A stretch of 64,000 bases of DNA from Eubacteriaceae bacterium UBA6119 (GTDB lineage: Bacteria > Bacillota > Clostridia > Eubacteriales > UBA1433): positions 62,001-126,000 of the forward strand of contig DIVZ01000005.1 in assembly GCA_002423395.1 (NCBI GenBank), given 5' to 3'. The notes under the pieces are model-generated. The model was not told where the DNA came from, did not search any database, and saw nothing but the letters and a program-made list of their open reading frames with translations. Position numbers and translations under genes: made by a program. Below, one piece after another: positions 50,971 through 59,594 of this stretch. Position 1 is the stretch's first letter. Every line of letters begins with the position of its first letter.

Positions 50971-51588
50971 TTATTTCAAACGTTCTAAAAACAATTTTGT
51001 TCTTCTTGACACCTCTACATTATCTATTAAATTGATTTGTTCAAATTCTTCATTTATTGTGAAGAAACCTCTAAGCAAAGGGTCGATTTTTAAGTATTCT
51101 TCCTCAGCGGTTTTTAGGGAATCGATAAAGGTTTGGTAATGATATTTTTCAACCAAATACGGCAAACCTGCCACAGATAAAATGTGTTCATAATCGATAT
51201 AGTCGTGAATCTTCGTTAATGATATACTGAATTTATCCATTAATGGTTTTAATTCTGCTTCGGTTGCATATATTGCAAAACCGCGAATAAAATATAGTTT
51301 CATTGGCAAACGACGTGATTTTTTGACGTTTTCAAGAAAAAACTGTTTCAAATCAAAATTTTTGGTGAATTCATTTGTGAGAAGGGTGGCAAGATGTTTA
51401 AAACGTATTTCCCAAATATGCTTTTTAGAAGTTGTTTTATCGCAAAGAAATTCGATAAGTTCTCTATCAAATATTCTATGGCGAAGAGACTTTAACAAAT
51501 TTACATATTCATCTGTCAAAAGGCAATCAGAGCATCTTCTAAACTCACAATTAAGCTGATTTATTAAATCTTTCGTTTGTTCTAACAT
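50971..51588 (-). CDS. Orphan 205-aa protein of unknown function
   Basis: No family is recognised. The protein is hydrophilic, mostly alpha-helical, with no signal peptide or membrane segment. Cys in FRRCSDCLL near the N-terminus and Arg/Lys-rich KKSRRLPMKLYFIRGF are notable. The compositional feel (many Leu, Lys, Phe) and the repetitive helices suggest a HEAT/TPR-like or scaffold protein. The ribosome-binding site (AAAGG) is weak. It lies just downstream of tRNA-Ser and next to a gene remnant, so it may be acquired DNA; no integrase accompanies it. Confidence 0.55.
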   Translation of the reverse strand: MLEQTKDLINQLNCEFRRCSDCLLTDEYVNLLKSLRHRIFDRELIEFLCDKTTSKKHIWEIRFKHLATLLTNEFTKNFDLKQFFLENVKKSRRLPMKLYFIRGFAIYATEAELKPLMDKFSISLTKIHDYIDYEHILSVAGLPYLVEKYHYQTFIDSLKTAEEEYLKIDPLLRGFFTINEEFEQINLIDNVEVSRRTKLFLERLK

Positions 51589-51766
51589 GATTTATAACCT
51601 TTCAATGATTACAACTAAAAATATTTGCTAAAGGAAGTATTGATAATTTAAATTTTATAAAACAATACAGTTTATATTATTATAACATAAAGTAATTTAA
51701 TTGCAATAATTTATTAAATAAAAAGGTTATAGATGCAGTCAATTTTAATCAAATAGTTGTTACAAT

Positions 51767-51855
51767 TGGCGGAGAGGGTGGGATTCGAACCCACGTGGAG
51801 TTGCCCCCAAACTGATTTCGAGTCAGCCCCGTTATGACCGCTTCGATACCTCTCC
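51767..51855 (-). tRNA. tRNA-Ser (anticodon CGA)
   Basis: On the minus strand the acceptor arm GGAGAGG (51849-51855) pairs with CCTCTCC (51771-51777); discriminator G and an encoded CCA (51767-51769) follow. The anticodon stem CTGA/TCAG carries loop CTCGAAA, giving anticodon CGA (reads UCG). A long class II variable arm (GGGGGCAACTCC region) and the T-arm GTGGGTTCGAATCCCAC are present. All are diagnostic for serine tRNA. Confidence 0.96.
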
Positions 51856-51865
51856 GTGCCGTTAT

Positions 51866-51894
51866 ATTTTAAGCCAAAATAAAATTAAAAGCAA
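51866..51894 (-). promoter_or_regulatory. Sigma-A promoter of tRNA-Ser
   Basis: On the minus strand: TTGCTT (51889-51894), 17 nt, TAAAAT (51866-51871), placed 10 nt before the mature tRNA 5' end. Confidence 0.75.
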
Positions 51895-51920
51895 TATTGT
51901 AATAGTAAAATAAAAAAATA

Positions 51921-51950
51921 AATAAAAAACAGAGATTTAATCTCTGTTTT
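51921..51950 (-). terminator. Terminator after the second AraC-GyrI gene
   Basis: AAAACAGAGA (51926-51935) and TCTCTGTTTT (51941-51950) form a 10-bp stem with a 5-nt loop; on the minus strand a T-rich run follows. It closes the gene ending at 51970. Confidence 0.9.
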
Positions 51951-51969
51951 AGCTATAATATATCTATTG

Positions 51970-52827
51970 TTATTTTTTTATTATCGGCAGCCATGCTTCG
52001 CATTTATAATCCGCCGCTGTTTGATTACCCTCAAAATACACTTCAATATCAGGCGCGTTAGCATATTCATAGCCTGAACTTGGAAGCCATTCGGTAACTA
52101 TACGCTTCTGCAAATTCTGCATTGCATCGGGCATAGCGCCAATGCATTCAAAAACAGCCCATGTACATTCTGGCACAATGTATTCATCCATATTAGCCGG
52201 ACATTCTTTGTCTGATGCCACAGCTACAAAATAATCGAAATTTCTGCTGTCCATGCATGTGCTTAATCCGATTACGCCGTAAGGTTCGCAGTTATTCAGT
52301 AAGCATAACTTAGGGATTAACCCTCTCTTTATTGTTTCCTGCCAAAATATCGGCACGCTTGCAAAACACTCCTCAATGCTGGCGCTGTAATGCTTTTTTA
52401 CGCCAATTATCTTAAAAGCATCTTTCTTTTCAATTTTGTAATTCATTTCAACATCTCCTTTGATTGTTATTCTGAGGCTGATAGGCGGAAATGATTTTAA
52501 TGTTGTGCCGAGTGTTTTTGCCGCAGACGGAGCTATTCCGTGAATGTTTTGAAACGCCCTGTTGAAAGCTGTGGGAGAATCATAACCGTATCTAAGAGCA
52601 ATATCGATTATTTTTACATCCCCGCTTTGCAAGTCAATAGCGGCTTTAGACATTCTTCTTCTGCGGATATACTCGGACAGCGGAATATCAGCAATGTATG
52701 AAAACATTCGCTGAAAATGATAAGTAGAGCAGCAAGCTATATTAGCAGCTTTTTCAAAATCTATTTCATCATCCAAACGTTGTTCTATATAGTTTATCGC
52801 TTCATTAAACCGATCAAGCCATTCCAT
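51970..52827 (-). CDS. AraC family regulator with C-terminal GyrI-like effector-binding domain
   Basis: The 285-aa protein has an N-terminal AraC domain (about 5-108, CCSTYHFQRMFSYIADIPLSEY, then FNRAFQNIHGIAPSAAK shape) and an effector-binding domain (about 125-282, FKIIGVKKHYSASIEE to VYFEGNQTAADYKCEAWLPI). It shares the plan of the gene at 36261 but the sequence differs. It is preceded by AAGGAGG and read away from the MutS-like gene. Ligand and regulon are unknown. Confidence 0.9.
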   Translation of the reverse strand: MEWLDRFNEAINYIEQRLDDEIDFEKAANIACCSTYHFQRMFSYIADIPLSEYIRRRRMSKAAIDLQSGDVKIIDIALRYGYDSPTAFNRAFQNIHGIAPSAAKTLGTTLKSFPPISLRITIKGDVEMNYKIEKKDAFKIIGVKKHYSASIEECFASVPIFWQETIKRGLIPKLCLLNNCEPYGVIGLSTCMDSRNFDYFVAVASDKECPANMDEYIVPECTWAVFECIGAMPDAMQNLQKRIVTEWLPSSGYEYANAPDIEVYFEGNQTAADYKCEAWLPIIKK

Positions 52828-52930
52828 AACCTTAGCCTCCTTTAATCAAAGTTTAGTGAAAATATAATATATTTTCCTCTCTTTTTCTGCACGTTTTTGA
52901 GAGTTTGTTAAAAAAGCAGTCCGAATAAAA

Positions 52931-54595
52931 TTATAACTTCCATGTTTTACTTTCTTCAAATGCTTGCACTAAATCCTGAGCGCTTTTTATAATGCTGTCG
53001 TCAAAGCCCATGTGTTCAAGAAGTTTTATCGCGTTTTTTGTGCGGGACGGTCCGTTCTTTATAATATAATCAAAACTAATGCCATTTTGAGTAATCTGCT
53101 CAGAAAAATGATAATTGTCATATTGGACTGCAAGCATACTCGTAAGCTCTATGTCGTGAGTTGCCGCAATGCACATACAGTCAAGCTCGCTTACATAGTT
53201 AAGCACTGAAGCGGATGCTGCTATTCGCTCTATTGTATTTGTTCCTCTCAAAATTTCATCTATTATACAGATGCAAAATATATCGGGGATTTTTTTTAGA
53301 ATTCGTTTTAACGATTTAATCTCGGTAATGAAATAACTTTCTCCGAGTGTGATGTTATCTCTTACAGCCATTGATGTCATTATAAGAGCAGGACGAGTTT
53401 GGTATAATTTTGCTGTACAAGTGTGTAATGTCTGCGCCATTATGCCGTTTATTGCGACTGATTTAATAAATGTGGATTTACCCGAAGCGTTGGAACCGGA
53501 GATCAGGCTGCTTTTTGTTATGTCAACCGTATTTGGAATGGGATTATCTAAAAGCGGGTGATAAATGTCTTTTATATTAAGCTCGTTTGACATATAGAAA
53601 ACAGGCAGCGAATAAAACGGCAGACTTTGCCGTAACGATAAAGTTGATATTAGTGCGTCTACTTCTCCCACGCATGTGAATAAAAGCCTGAATTTATCAT
53701 TGTTTTTCTCTATAGCGTCAAGCAGTTTGTTGTAGCTTCTTATGTTTGTTAAAAAAATTATTCGTATATATTCAATTAAAAAGTCGATATCCGAAAGCCT
53801 CTGCTGAGCAATGCCTGACAGGCTGCCGCCAAGCTTTTTAAAGACATTATAGCTTAATTTCAGATTTTCAATTATAGTATTATCAATATTTTCACATGCG
53901 GCGATGATTTTTCCAGCTCCCCATAAAACAGCGGAGAAATAGCGCATTGCAGATATTCCTCTTACAATTCGTTTGCTGATATAATAATATACCACGCCGT
54001 TTGTTATTATTGACAGTATCAGACACAATATTATTACAGGCGATTTAAGTAAAAGCAATGCTGTAAAAAGCAGCGGAAGACATGCAAGCACAGTATATAT
54101 ATAAGGACGCTTGAGTTTCTTGGAATTTACATCATAGCAAAACGAAGAAAGCCCGTTATAGTTTTCTCTTCCTATTTTTGATAAAATTACTTGTAAATCA
54201 AGACGAATTTCAGGATTTGCGCTTAAATATTCCATGAGAGTTTCTCTTTGCGTCAATGCATTAATATTCATTTCAGGTTCGTGCAGCATTGAGTAAAGAT
54301 ATTCTTCGCCTACAGAACTGTTACAGGTATTTATTCTGTCAAAAACTTTGTTCATTTCAAGATCGTCCCAGGTAATGCCGTCTATATAATTAAGCATGTC
54401 TTTATGTGACATTTTTTCATTCCAATAAGAGGATACGCTGGCAAAATCATTATCCCGCGACGGTTTTTCGCCGAATTTGCTGTTAAGTTTCTGGCGGAAT
54501 TTTTTTGCCCTATAAAAAGATACATATTTTAACAGTAAAAATATACAGCATAAAGCTATGATAAAAATTATAATTGTTGTAAAACTATCCATCAT
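52931..54595 (-). CDS. Membrane-anchored MutS-like ATPase
   Basis: The 554-aa protein has an N-terminal membrane helix (about 6-23), two further helices (about 165-205), a helical MutS-core-like region and a C-terminal MutS ABC ATPase domain (about 355-550). Motifs: Walker A SGSNASGKSTFIKS, Walker B CIIDEILRGTN and the H-loop AATHDIE. No mismatch-recognition domain is present. The layout fits the uncharacterised membrane MutS-family proteins of Firmicutes. The start has two adjacent ATGs (54595, 54592) after GAGGG. It lies 103 nt from the start of the next minus-strand gene, the AraC regulator. Confidence 0.85.
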   Translation of the reverse strand: MMDSFTTIIIFIIALCCIFLLLKYVSFYRAKKFRQKLNSKFGEKPSRDNDFASVSSYWNEKMSHKDMLNYIDGITWDDLEMNKVFDRINTCNSSVGEEYLYSMLHEPEMNINALTQRETLMEYLSANPEIRLDLQVILSKIGRENYNGLSSFCYDVNSKKLKRPYIYTVLACLPLLFTALLLLKSPVIILCLILSIITNGVVYYYISKRIVRGISAMRYFSAVLWGAGKIIAACENIDNTIIENLKLSYNVFKKLGGSLSGIAQQRLSDIDFLIEYIRIIFLTNIRSYNKLLDAIEKNNDKFRLLFTCVGEVDALISTLSLRQSLPFYSLPVFYMSNELNIKDIYHPLLDNPIPNTVDITKSSLISGSNASGKSTFIKSVAINGIMAQTLHTCTAKLYQTRPALIMTSMAVRDNITLGESYFITEIKSLKRILKKIPDIFCICIIDEILRGTNTIERIAASASVLNYVSELDCMCIAATHDIELTSMLAVQYDNYHFSEQITQNGISFDYIIKNGPSRTKNAIKLLEHMGFDDSIIKSAQDLVQAFEESKTWKL

Positions 54596-54760
54596 TAACC
54601 CTCAACAGACCTAATTAATGAATTGTAGTTTAAAATATAAATAATTGCAAGAAATATAAAGCAATTAGTTATTGTTATTAATAGAATTTTAAGTCATCTA
54701 CAAGTGGAATTGTTTAGATAATATTTATAATATATAATATGTTTTAAGGAGCTGATAAAC

Positions 54761-55312
54761 ATGAAAACTCTTATTATTAACGCATCACCAAGAAAAAACG
54801 GCAATACCGCGTTTTTAGTTAATGAATTAAAAAGAAATTTAAAAGGCGAAATAGCGGAAATCTCAGCATACTATGACGGTATAGCCCCATGCATAGCCTG
54901 CGATTACTGCCGACAAAACGCGCAGTGTTCAATCCGTGACAAAATGGACGCAATATACGCTGATGATTTTGATAATGTTGTAATAGCCTCACCTGTGCAT
55001 ATGTCAAATCTTTCAGGCCCGCTTGTATCTATCTCAAGCAGGCTGCAAGTTTATTATAATTCAAAGCGATTTTTAAATAATAAAATAAACCCAAGAAAAA
55101 AAGAAGGCATTTTAATATTAACAGGCGGCGGGGATGGCAGCGCTGAATGCGCGGTAAAGTCTGCAGAGATTATGTTCAGGTTGTTAAACGCCGTTCATCC
55201 TGTGCAAAACAATGTCTTCTCTTTAAATACGGATAAACTGCCTGCATATCAAGATAATGAAGCGATTAAAAAAATTAATGAAATTGCAGAGCGAATAAAC
55301 GTAAAATTTTAA
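54761..55312 (+). CDS. NADPH-dependent FMN reductase / flavodoxin-like protein
   Basis: The 183-aa protein begins with the FMN-binding phosphate loop INASPRKNGNTAFLVNEL and has the Cys-rich CIACDYCRQNAQCSIRDKMDAIY typical of iron-sulfur flavoprotein-like NAD(P)H reductases, then VIASPVHMSNLSGPLVS and GGGDGSAECAVKSAE. Substrate not known. It is preceded by AAGGAG and reads divergently from the MutS-like gene; the 165-bp gap has no clear promoter. Confidence 0.85.
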   Translation: MKTLIINASPRKNGNTAFLVNELKRNLKGEIAEISAYYDGIAPCIACDYCRQNAQCSIRDKMDAIYADDFDNVVIASPVHMSNLSGPLVSISSRLQVYYNSKRFLNNKINPRKKEGILILTGGGDGSAECAVKSAEIMFRLLNAVHPVQNNVFSLNTDKLPAYQDNEAIKKINEIAERINVKF

Positions 55313-55325
55313 ACATAATGATATA

Positions 55326-55682
55326 TCACTTTTTATTTTGCTGTTCGCTTACTCTGAATTTCACTATCTCGCTTATTAAATCATACGGGATAGGTTTATC
55401 ATAAGGAAACTGCACCGCGCCTTTTGAGCTTTTATAACCGTATAATTGCTCTTTGAATTTTTCTATGCCGCTCGGGGCAGGGTAAAATCCGATATGATTT
55501 TTATGGGCGGCAAAATGCACCAAATTGCCGTTTAAGAAAAAAGTAGGCATGCCGTAGCTTATTTTTTCTTTGGACTTTGGAGCGGCTTTGCTTATAACGT
55601 CTCTTATTTTCATGAGTATTTGCGCTTTATCTGCGGGAAACTGCATAATATATTCATCAATTGTTTTAATATCATTTTCCAT
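55326..55682 (-). CDS. DUF1801 family protein (YdhG/Fra-like)
   Basis: The 118-aa protein has the DUF1801 pattern: IDEYIMQFPADKAQILMKIRDVI, then ISYGMPTFFLNGNLVHFAAHKNHIGFYP and KGAVQFPYDKPIPYDLI. Family members have been linked to iron binding and frataxin-like function in Bacillus (Fra), but many are uncharacterised. A longer start at 55700 is open, but AGAGGA is 7 nt from the ATG at 55682. It converges with the flavodoxin gene and leaves only 13 nt between. Confidence 0.87.
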   Translation of the reverse strand: MENDIKTIDEYIMQFPADKAQILMKIRDVISKAAPKSKEKISYGMPTFFLNGNLVHFAAHKNHIGFYPAPSGIEKFKEQLYGYKSSKGAVQFPYDKPIPYDLISEIVKFRVSEQQNKK

Positions 55683-55787
55683 ATTAATTCCTCTGTTCAA
55701 TCTATTGCATACAGTATAAAACCAAACTATATTATATTCAATTATTTATGATATAATCTGTACAATAATGTTTTAAGGAATAGTCTT

Positions 55788-56435
55788 ATGTTTTTTAAAG
55801 GTCTGAAATTCGGAATGCTTTTGCAGATTGCAATAGGGCCTGTATGTTTAATGGCGTTTAACGCTTCGTCAACGTACGGTTTTTTAATAACCGTGCCTTT
55901 TATTTTGGCGGTTACATTAGTTGACGCGGCATTTGTCGCGTTCTCATGCACATCTGTTGCGGTATTAATAAACAAGTCTAAAGTAAAAAGAGCGATAAAA
56001 ATCATCGGGTGCACAGTGCTTGTATTGTTCGGTGTGTATATAATAACCGCTACCTTAGGTATAAAGCTGTTTTCCTCGATTAAGGCTCTTGAAATCATAT
56101 CTGCGAAAAATATGTTTGCTCAGGGGATTGTTCTCACTATTGCAAACCCGCTTACAATTGTTTTCTGGAGCGGAGTTTTTGCTGCGCAGATTGCGCAAAA
56201 TAATTGGCAGAAAAAACAGATTGCGTTGTTCGCGTCGGGATGCGTTGCGTCTACGCTATTGTTTTTAACGCTTATAGCAGTACTTGGCAGCATTACGAAA
56301 AGTTTTCTTGCCCAGGATTTTATTAAAATATTAAACATAGCTGTAGGTATTGCCGTTATTATCTTTGGCATCAGGTTGTTAACAAAAAAAGAAAGCGGCG
56401 CCTCTAAATCCGATATATCTGAAATTAAATATTAA
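55788..56435 (+). CDS. LysE family amino-acid exporter
   Basis: The 215-aa membrane protein has six hydrophobic segments and the LysE/RhtB N-terminal pattern FGMLLQIAIGPVCLMAFNA, with the conserved Gly-Pro, plus ANPLTIVFWSGVFAA, which aligns with the family NP motif. It should export a basic or neutral amino acid; specificity cannot be read. AAGGAA precedes the ATG. Its 3' end overlaps the convergent minus-strand gene by 11 bp. Confidence 0.85.
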   Translation: MFFKGLKFGMLLQIAIGPVCLMAFNASSTYGFLITVPFILAVTLVDAAFVAFSCTSVAVLINKSKVKRAIKIIGCTVLVLFGVYIITATLGIKLFSSIKALEIISAKNMFAQGIVLTIANPLTIVFWSGVFAAQIAQNNWQKKQIALFASGCVASTLLFLTLIAVLGSITKSFLAQDFIKILNIAVGIAVIIFGIRLLTKKESGASKSDISEIKY

Positions 56436-56913
56436 TCCTGTTTATCCAGCCGTTTTTTATCAAAGTATCCGTGATTTTTCTGCAGTTAGAAGATTTTATT
56501 TCATAAATGTAATTGCCTTGTATAAAAATATTTAAAATCATGTCATTTATAACTTCAATCCCATCTATTTCTTCTCGGTAAATATGTGCTTCCAGATACG
56601 GCTTTCTGTCTCTGCTGTGCAGATAAATGATATTATCGGTTAGATACAAATACCCGCTGCGCGTTCTGCCGTAAAACATAAAATATATATTTTCTTTCAA
56701 AAGTATATTTTCATCTATGAACAATTCTATATCATTGTATCTTCTGTCTGTTATGTAAAGACATAGAGGGTTTATAAACAGCATTAGTAATAAAAACAAT
56801 AAAGACGCGGTTAAGGCTTTTTTAAAATCGAGAAAAAATACAGCGATTATAAACGCTATAAATCCTTCAAATATGCTTAGAAAAATGACAACTTTCGAAA
56901 AATATCTATCCAA
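56425..56913 (-). CDS. Two-helix membrane protein with cytosolic PH-like beta domain, unknown
   Basis: The 162-aa protein has two transmembrane helices (about 8-52) and a C-terminal beta-rich segment (about 62-160, NIYFMFYGRTRSGYLYLTDN, HIYREEIDGIEVINDM) that looks like a PH/GRAM-type domain. No named family is recognised. Two TTG codons are adjacent: 56916 is 1 nt, and 56913 is 4 nt, after AGGTGG, so 56913 is chosen. The function is unknown. Confidence 0.6.
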   Translation of the reverse strand: MDRYFSKVVIFLSIFEGFIAFIIAVFFLDFKKALTASLLFLLLMLFINPLCLYITDRRYNDIELFIDENILLKENIYFMFYGRTRSGYLYLTDNIIYLHSRDRKPYLEAHIYREEIDGIEVINDMILNIFIQGNYIYEIKSSNCRKITDTLIKNGWINRINI

Positions 56914-57136
56914 CAACCCACCTCTTAATTTTTGTTATATTACATTATATTAACTGCGGTATGAATAAAATAATGCTTTCAAATATTTATTTTCACTTAA
57001 TGATATGCTGAGTTATAAATTGAATTTGTAATATTCATTTGAATTTTACAAAAAGAACACATAAATTTGATATATTTAGATTAAAATAAAAACAGGATAT
57101 TTTATGAAATACTTTAAAAACAAATTTTGGCATATA

Positions 57137-57145
57137 TGATATAAT
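57137..57145 (+). promoter_or_regulatory. Putative extended -10 promoter for the HD-domain gene
   Basis: TGATATAAT (57137-57145) is an extended -10 with no clear -35. It lies in a 299-bp gene-free, AT-rich region (56917-57215). That region also holds the dyad TGTATT/AATACA (57177-57192) and nothing else obvious. Confidence 0.45.
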
Positions 57146-57215
57146 AATAAAATAATTTATGCCGGCGAAAAATTACTGTATTTATTAATACATATTTTAT
57201 CGGGAGTATAGTTAA

Positions 57216-57725
57216 ATGGACTTATTTGAAAAAGATTATTTTAATAACTGCGCTGACGGTATTATAAATACTGAAATATATCAGCAATTGGATAGTTATA
57301 TACAGCACGGAGAAACAACAGTACTGCAGCACAGCGTTTCAGTCGCTTTTTACAGTTTTAAAATAGGTAAAAAGCTGAATATAAACTGTGATTTTGAAAG
57401 CCTTATAAGAGGAGCGCTGCTGCATGATTTCTTCTTGTATGACTGGCATGTATATGACAAGTCTCACAGACTTCATGGTTTTAAGCACGCTAAAACGGCG
57501 CTTAAAAATGCGGAGATACATTTTAATTTAAATCATACGGAACGCGATATTATAGGAAAGCATATGTGGCCGTTAAATTTAAGACCGCCGCGATACAAAG
57601 AATCATTTATTGTATGGACGGCGGATAAATACTGCTCATTAATTGAGACGGCAGTAAGATTGTTTGGATCCAAAAAACGGTTCCCGCAAAAAGTTGTGTA
57701 CGAACTTATCAATCCTGATAAATAA
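57216..57725 (+). CDS. HD domain protein (predicted phosphohydrolase)
   Basis: The 169-aa protein has HD-superfamily metal ligands: LQHSVSVAFYS (first His), GALLHDFFLYDW (the HD pair), LHGFKHAKTAL and a late Asp in WTADKYCS. This pattern matches the small clostridial HD family annotated as predicted phosphohydrolases. CGGGAG precedes the ATG. The 3' end overlaps the convergent MBL-fold gene by 17 bp. Substrate unknown. Confidence 0.82.
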   Translation: MDLFEKDYFNNCADGIINTEIYQQLDSYIQHGETTVLQHSVSVAFYSFKIGKKLNINCDFESLIRGALLHDFFLYDWHVYDKSHRLHGFKHAKTALKNAEIHFNLNHTERDIIGKHMWPLNLRPPRYKESFIVWTADKYCSLIETAVRLFGSKKRFPQKVVYELINPDK

Positions 57726-58380
57726 CGCTGTTTTCCTTTTTAATATCTAAAATTTTAACAGCTCCTGCATCTTCTTGCAGGAGTTTTTTAATTACGGAAT
57801 AGTCATCCCAAAAGTGCATCGGGATAAGAATGTTTGGCTTAATTTTTTCAATGAAATATTTTACCGAATAGTCATATGCGTCTCCAAGTCTGGGGTCAGC
57901 CGGCACGAACGCGATATCTGTTTTAAACTTGCTAAGATTTTCAATATGGCGTTTATAATCAATCTCCATTATTTTATTATACGATTCTTCGTCTTCTTCC
58001 CAGTGCCACCAGTTTAAATCGCCCGAGTGAAAAATATTATATTTTTCAGCGGAAACATAAAAAGAAACGCCCATATCGGTGGAACCTAAAGTATTCAGCT
58101 TGAAATCTCGAAACACATATTCCTTGTATTCCGAAACAGATATAACATTATCCGATTCTGTATATTCTTTTATATCGTCGCTTAAAATATAAGTCGTGTT
58201 TTTATTATCCGTATAAGAAAAGATATCTTTTACATAATGGTCGCCGTGCGAATGCGACGCAAAAAAATAAACACGCTTATTTGCAAAATCAATGGAAGGA
58301 GGGGTTATGTCATCAAACAGTAAAACAAAATCGTCAAATTCTAAAGCAAAACCGCTGTGGCGCAAATATGTTATTTTCAT
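57709..58380 (-). CDS. UlaG-like MBL-fold metal-dependent hydrolase
   Basis: The 223-aa protein carries ITYLRHSGFALEFDD at the N-terminus and the metal motif ASHSHGDHYVKD (HxHxDH), then FHSGDLNWWHW and IPMHFWDDY at later ligand positions. This is the UlaG/RomA-type branch. Its substrate is unknown. AAGGAGAAAAA is the ribosome-binding site. It overlaps the convergent HD gene. Confidence 0.85.
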   Translation of the reverse strand: MKITYLRHSGFALEFDDFVLLFDDITPPSIDFANKRVYFFASHSHGDHYVKDIFSYTDNKNTTYILSDDIKEYTESDNVISVSEYKEYVFRDFKLNTLGSTDMGVSFYVSAEKYNIFHSGDLNWWHWEEDEESYNKIMEIDYKRHIENLSKFKTDIAFVPADPRLGDAYDYSVKYFIEKIKPNILIPMHFWDDYSVIKKLLQEDAGAVKILDIKKENSVIYQD

Positions 58381-58492
58381 TTTTTTCTCCTTTAATCTTA
58401 TTAATTTATTATGTCAATATTTTTCATATCTTAAAATGTTTTTAACTGTCCTATATAATTTATTTTAAGTATATCATAATTTTTCTGATATA

Positions 58493-59371
58493 TTAAACAT
58501 ACCGCTTCCTGAAAATCTGATTTTTCCAGATCATATTTATAATAAAACATATAATCATTAATATAACAAACATAGTTTTTTCAATGATTAAAACATTTTT
58601 CCACACTTTATAGCTGACTTCCGTTACTTCGCCGTGATTAATTAGATAATGAGGTATGTGATTATCGTTAAGCAGCTGCTCGTAACTGTATTTTTCTGTT
58701 TCGGTGAGAGCACTTGCGCTGCTGAAGTGTGAAGTATATGAGAAATAAATAGAAGAAATAATAACACTTATAAAAAACAGAGCTATAGTAATAATTGTAA
58801 AACTCTTTTTATATATGCTTTTAACTGCTTCATGTTTGGGCGTAAATATATTTTCTTTAGATATATATTGCAAATACTGTTCTTCTAATAAATTGTAAAG
58901 CTTAATTTTTTTGCCTTTTACCAGCAATATTGTGGTGGTATCAGCTCCCTCTATATGCGCATAGTCAAGCCATTTTGATTTTTGAATATCTTCGTATCTT
59001 ATTATATTTTTTTCATTTGCTACAAAGTGGATGCCTGTCTCATCAATATAATAGTCTCCCTTTGAGGATGTGAGCGCTAAATTGCCTAAATACATAAGAC
59101 AAAGAAAAATTCCAAAATAAACATATATGCCTATTTTATTTTCCTCAGGTTCTTGTGCAATAAGTGTAAACATTAAAAGAATGCTCGGAAGCGATAAAAA
59201 TAAAACCGCCTTAGATACAAACGAAGTAAACGCATTCTGCGGATTTATGATAATATTGTGGTCGGTGCTGAGTTTTTTCTTATTAATGCGAGATTTTATC
59301 GGAATATAAACAGAATAAGCTAAAAAAAGCAAATATATAATTGCTTCAAAAGTACCTACGATGTAACTCAT
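58493..59371 (-). CDS. Membrane protein with internal PH-like domain, unknown
   Basis: The 292-aa protein has about five transmembrane helices: near 5-27, 55-75, 82-102, 190-212 and 262-285. Between the third and fourth lies a soluble segment (about 105-180, GDYYIDETGIHFVANEKNII) with PH-like character, similar in style to the protein at 56425. The first long frame starts at 59407 without a ribosome-binding site; GGGGTG (5 nt before) supports the ATG at 59371. Function unknown. Confidence 0.6.
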   Translation of the reverse strand: MSYIVGTFEAIIYLLFLAYSVYIPIKSRINKKKLSTDHNIIINPQNAFTSFVSKAVLFLSLPSILLMFTLIAQEPEENKIGIYVYFGIFLCLMYLGNLALTSSKGDYYIDETGIHFVANEKNIIRYEDIQKSKWLDYAHIEGADTTTILLVKGKKIKLYNLLEEQYLQYISKENIFTPKHEAVKSIYKKSFTIITIALFFISVIISSIYFSYTSHFSSASALTETEKYSYEQLLNDNHIPHYLINHGEVTEVSYKVWKNVLIIEKTMFVILMIICFIINMIWKNQIFRKRYV

Positions 59372-59532
59372 TAATACACCCCATAAATTTATAATGTTCA
59401 AGTCCATTTAATATTGTGATATGTAAAGCATTTATTTATTATATCATAAAATATTTATATATGCTTGCAAATGCGTTATAAACAAATATTAAGAAATTAT
59501 AAAGAATACATTAAAACATTTTTAATAATCTA

Positions 59533-59562
59533 TTGATTTATAGCGTCTCGCTAATGTAAAAT
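59533..59562 (+). promoter_or_regulatory. Putative sigma-A promoter of the amino-acid ABC operon
   Basis: TTGATT (59533-59538), 18-nt spacer, TAAAAT (59557-59562). The start codon is 33 nt downstream behind AAGGAGAAGG. I see no T-box or other riboswitch in the leader. Confidence 0.5.
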
Positions 59563-59594
59563 AAATCGTATGTATTAATAAAGGAGAAGGAATT

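Noticed and set aside
51589..51766. Possible attachment site or integrase beside tRNA-Ser
   Set aside because: No integrase-like protein and no second copy of the tRNA 3' end were found by eye within the region.
57103..57138. 11-codon ORF behind an AGGA in the region before the HD gene
   Set aside because: Too short, and it overlaps the probable promoter of the next gene.
59408..59594. Riboswitch or T-box in front of the amino-acid ABC operon
   Set aside because: The leader is short and AT-rich; no T-box sequence, antiterminator or known aptamer motif is visible.
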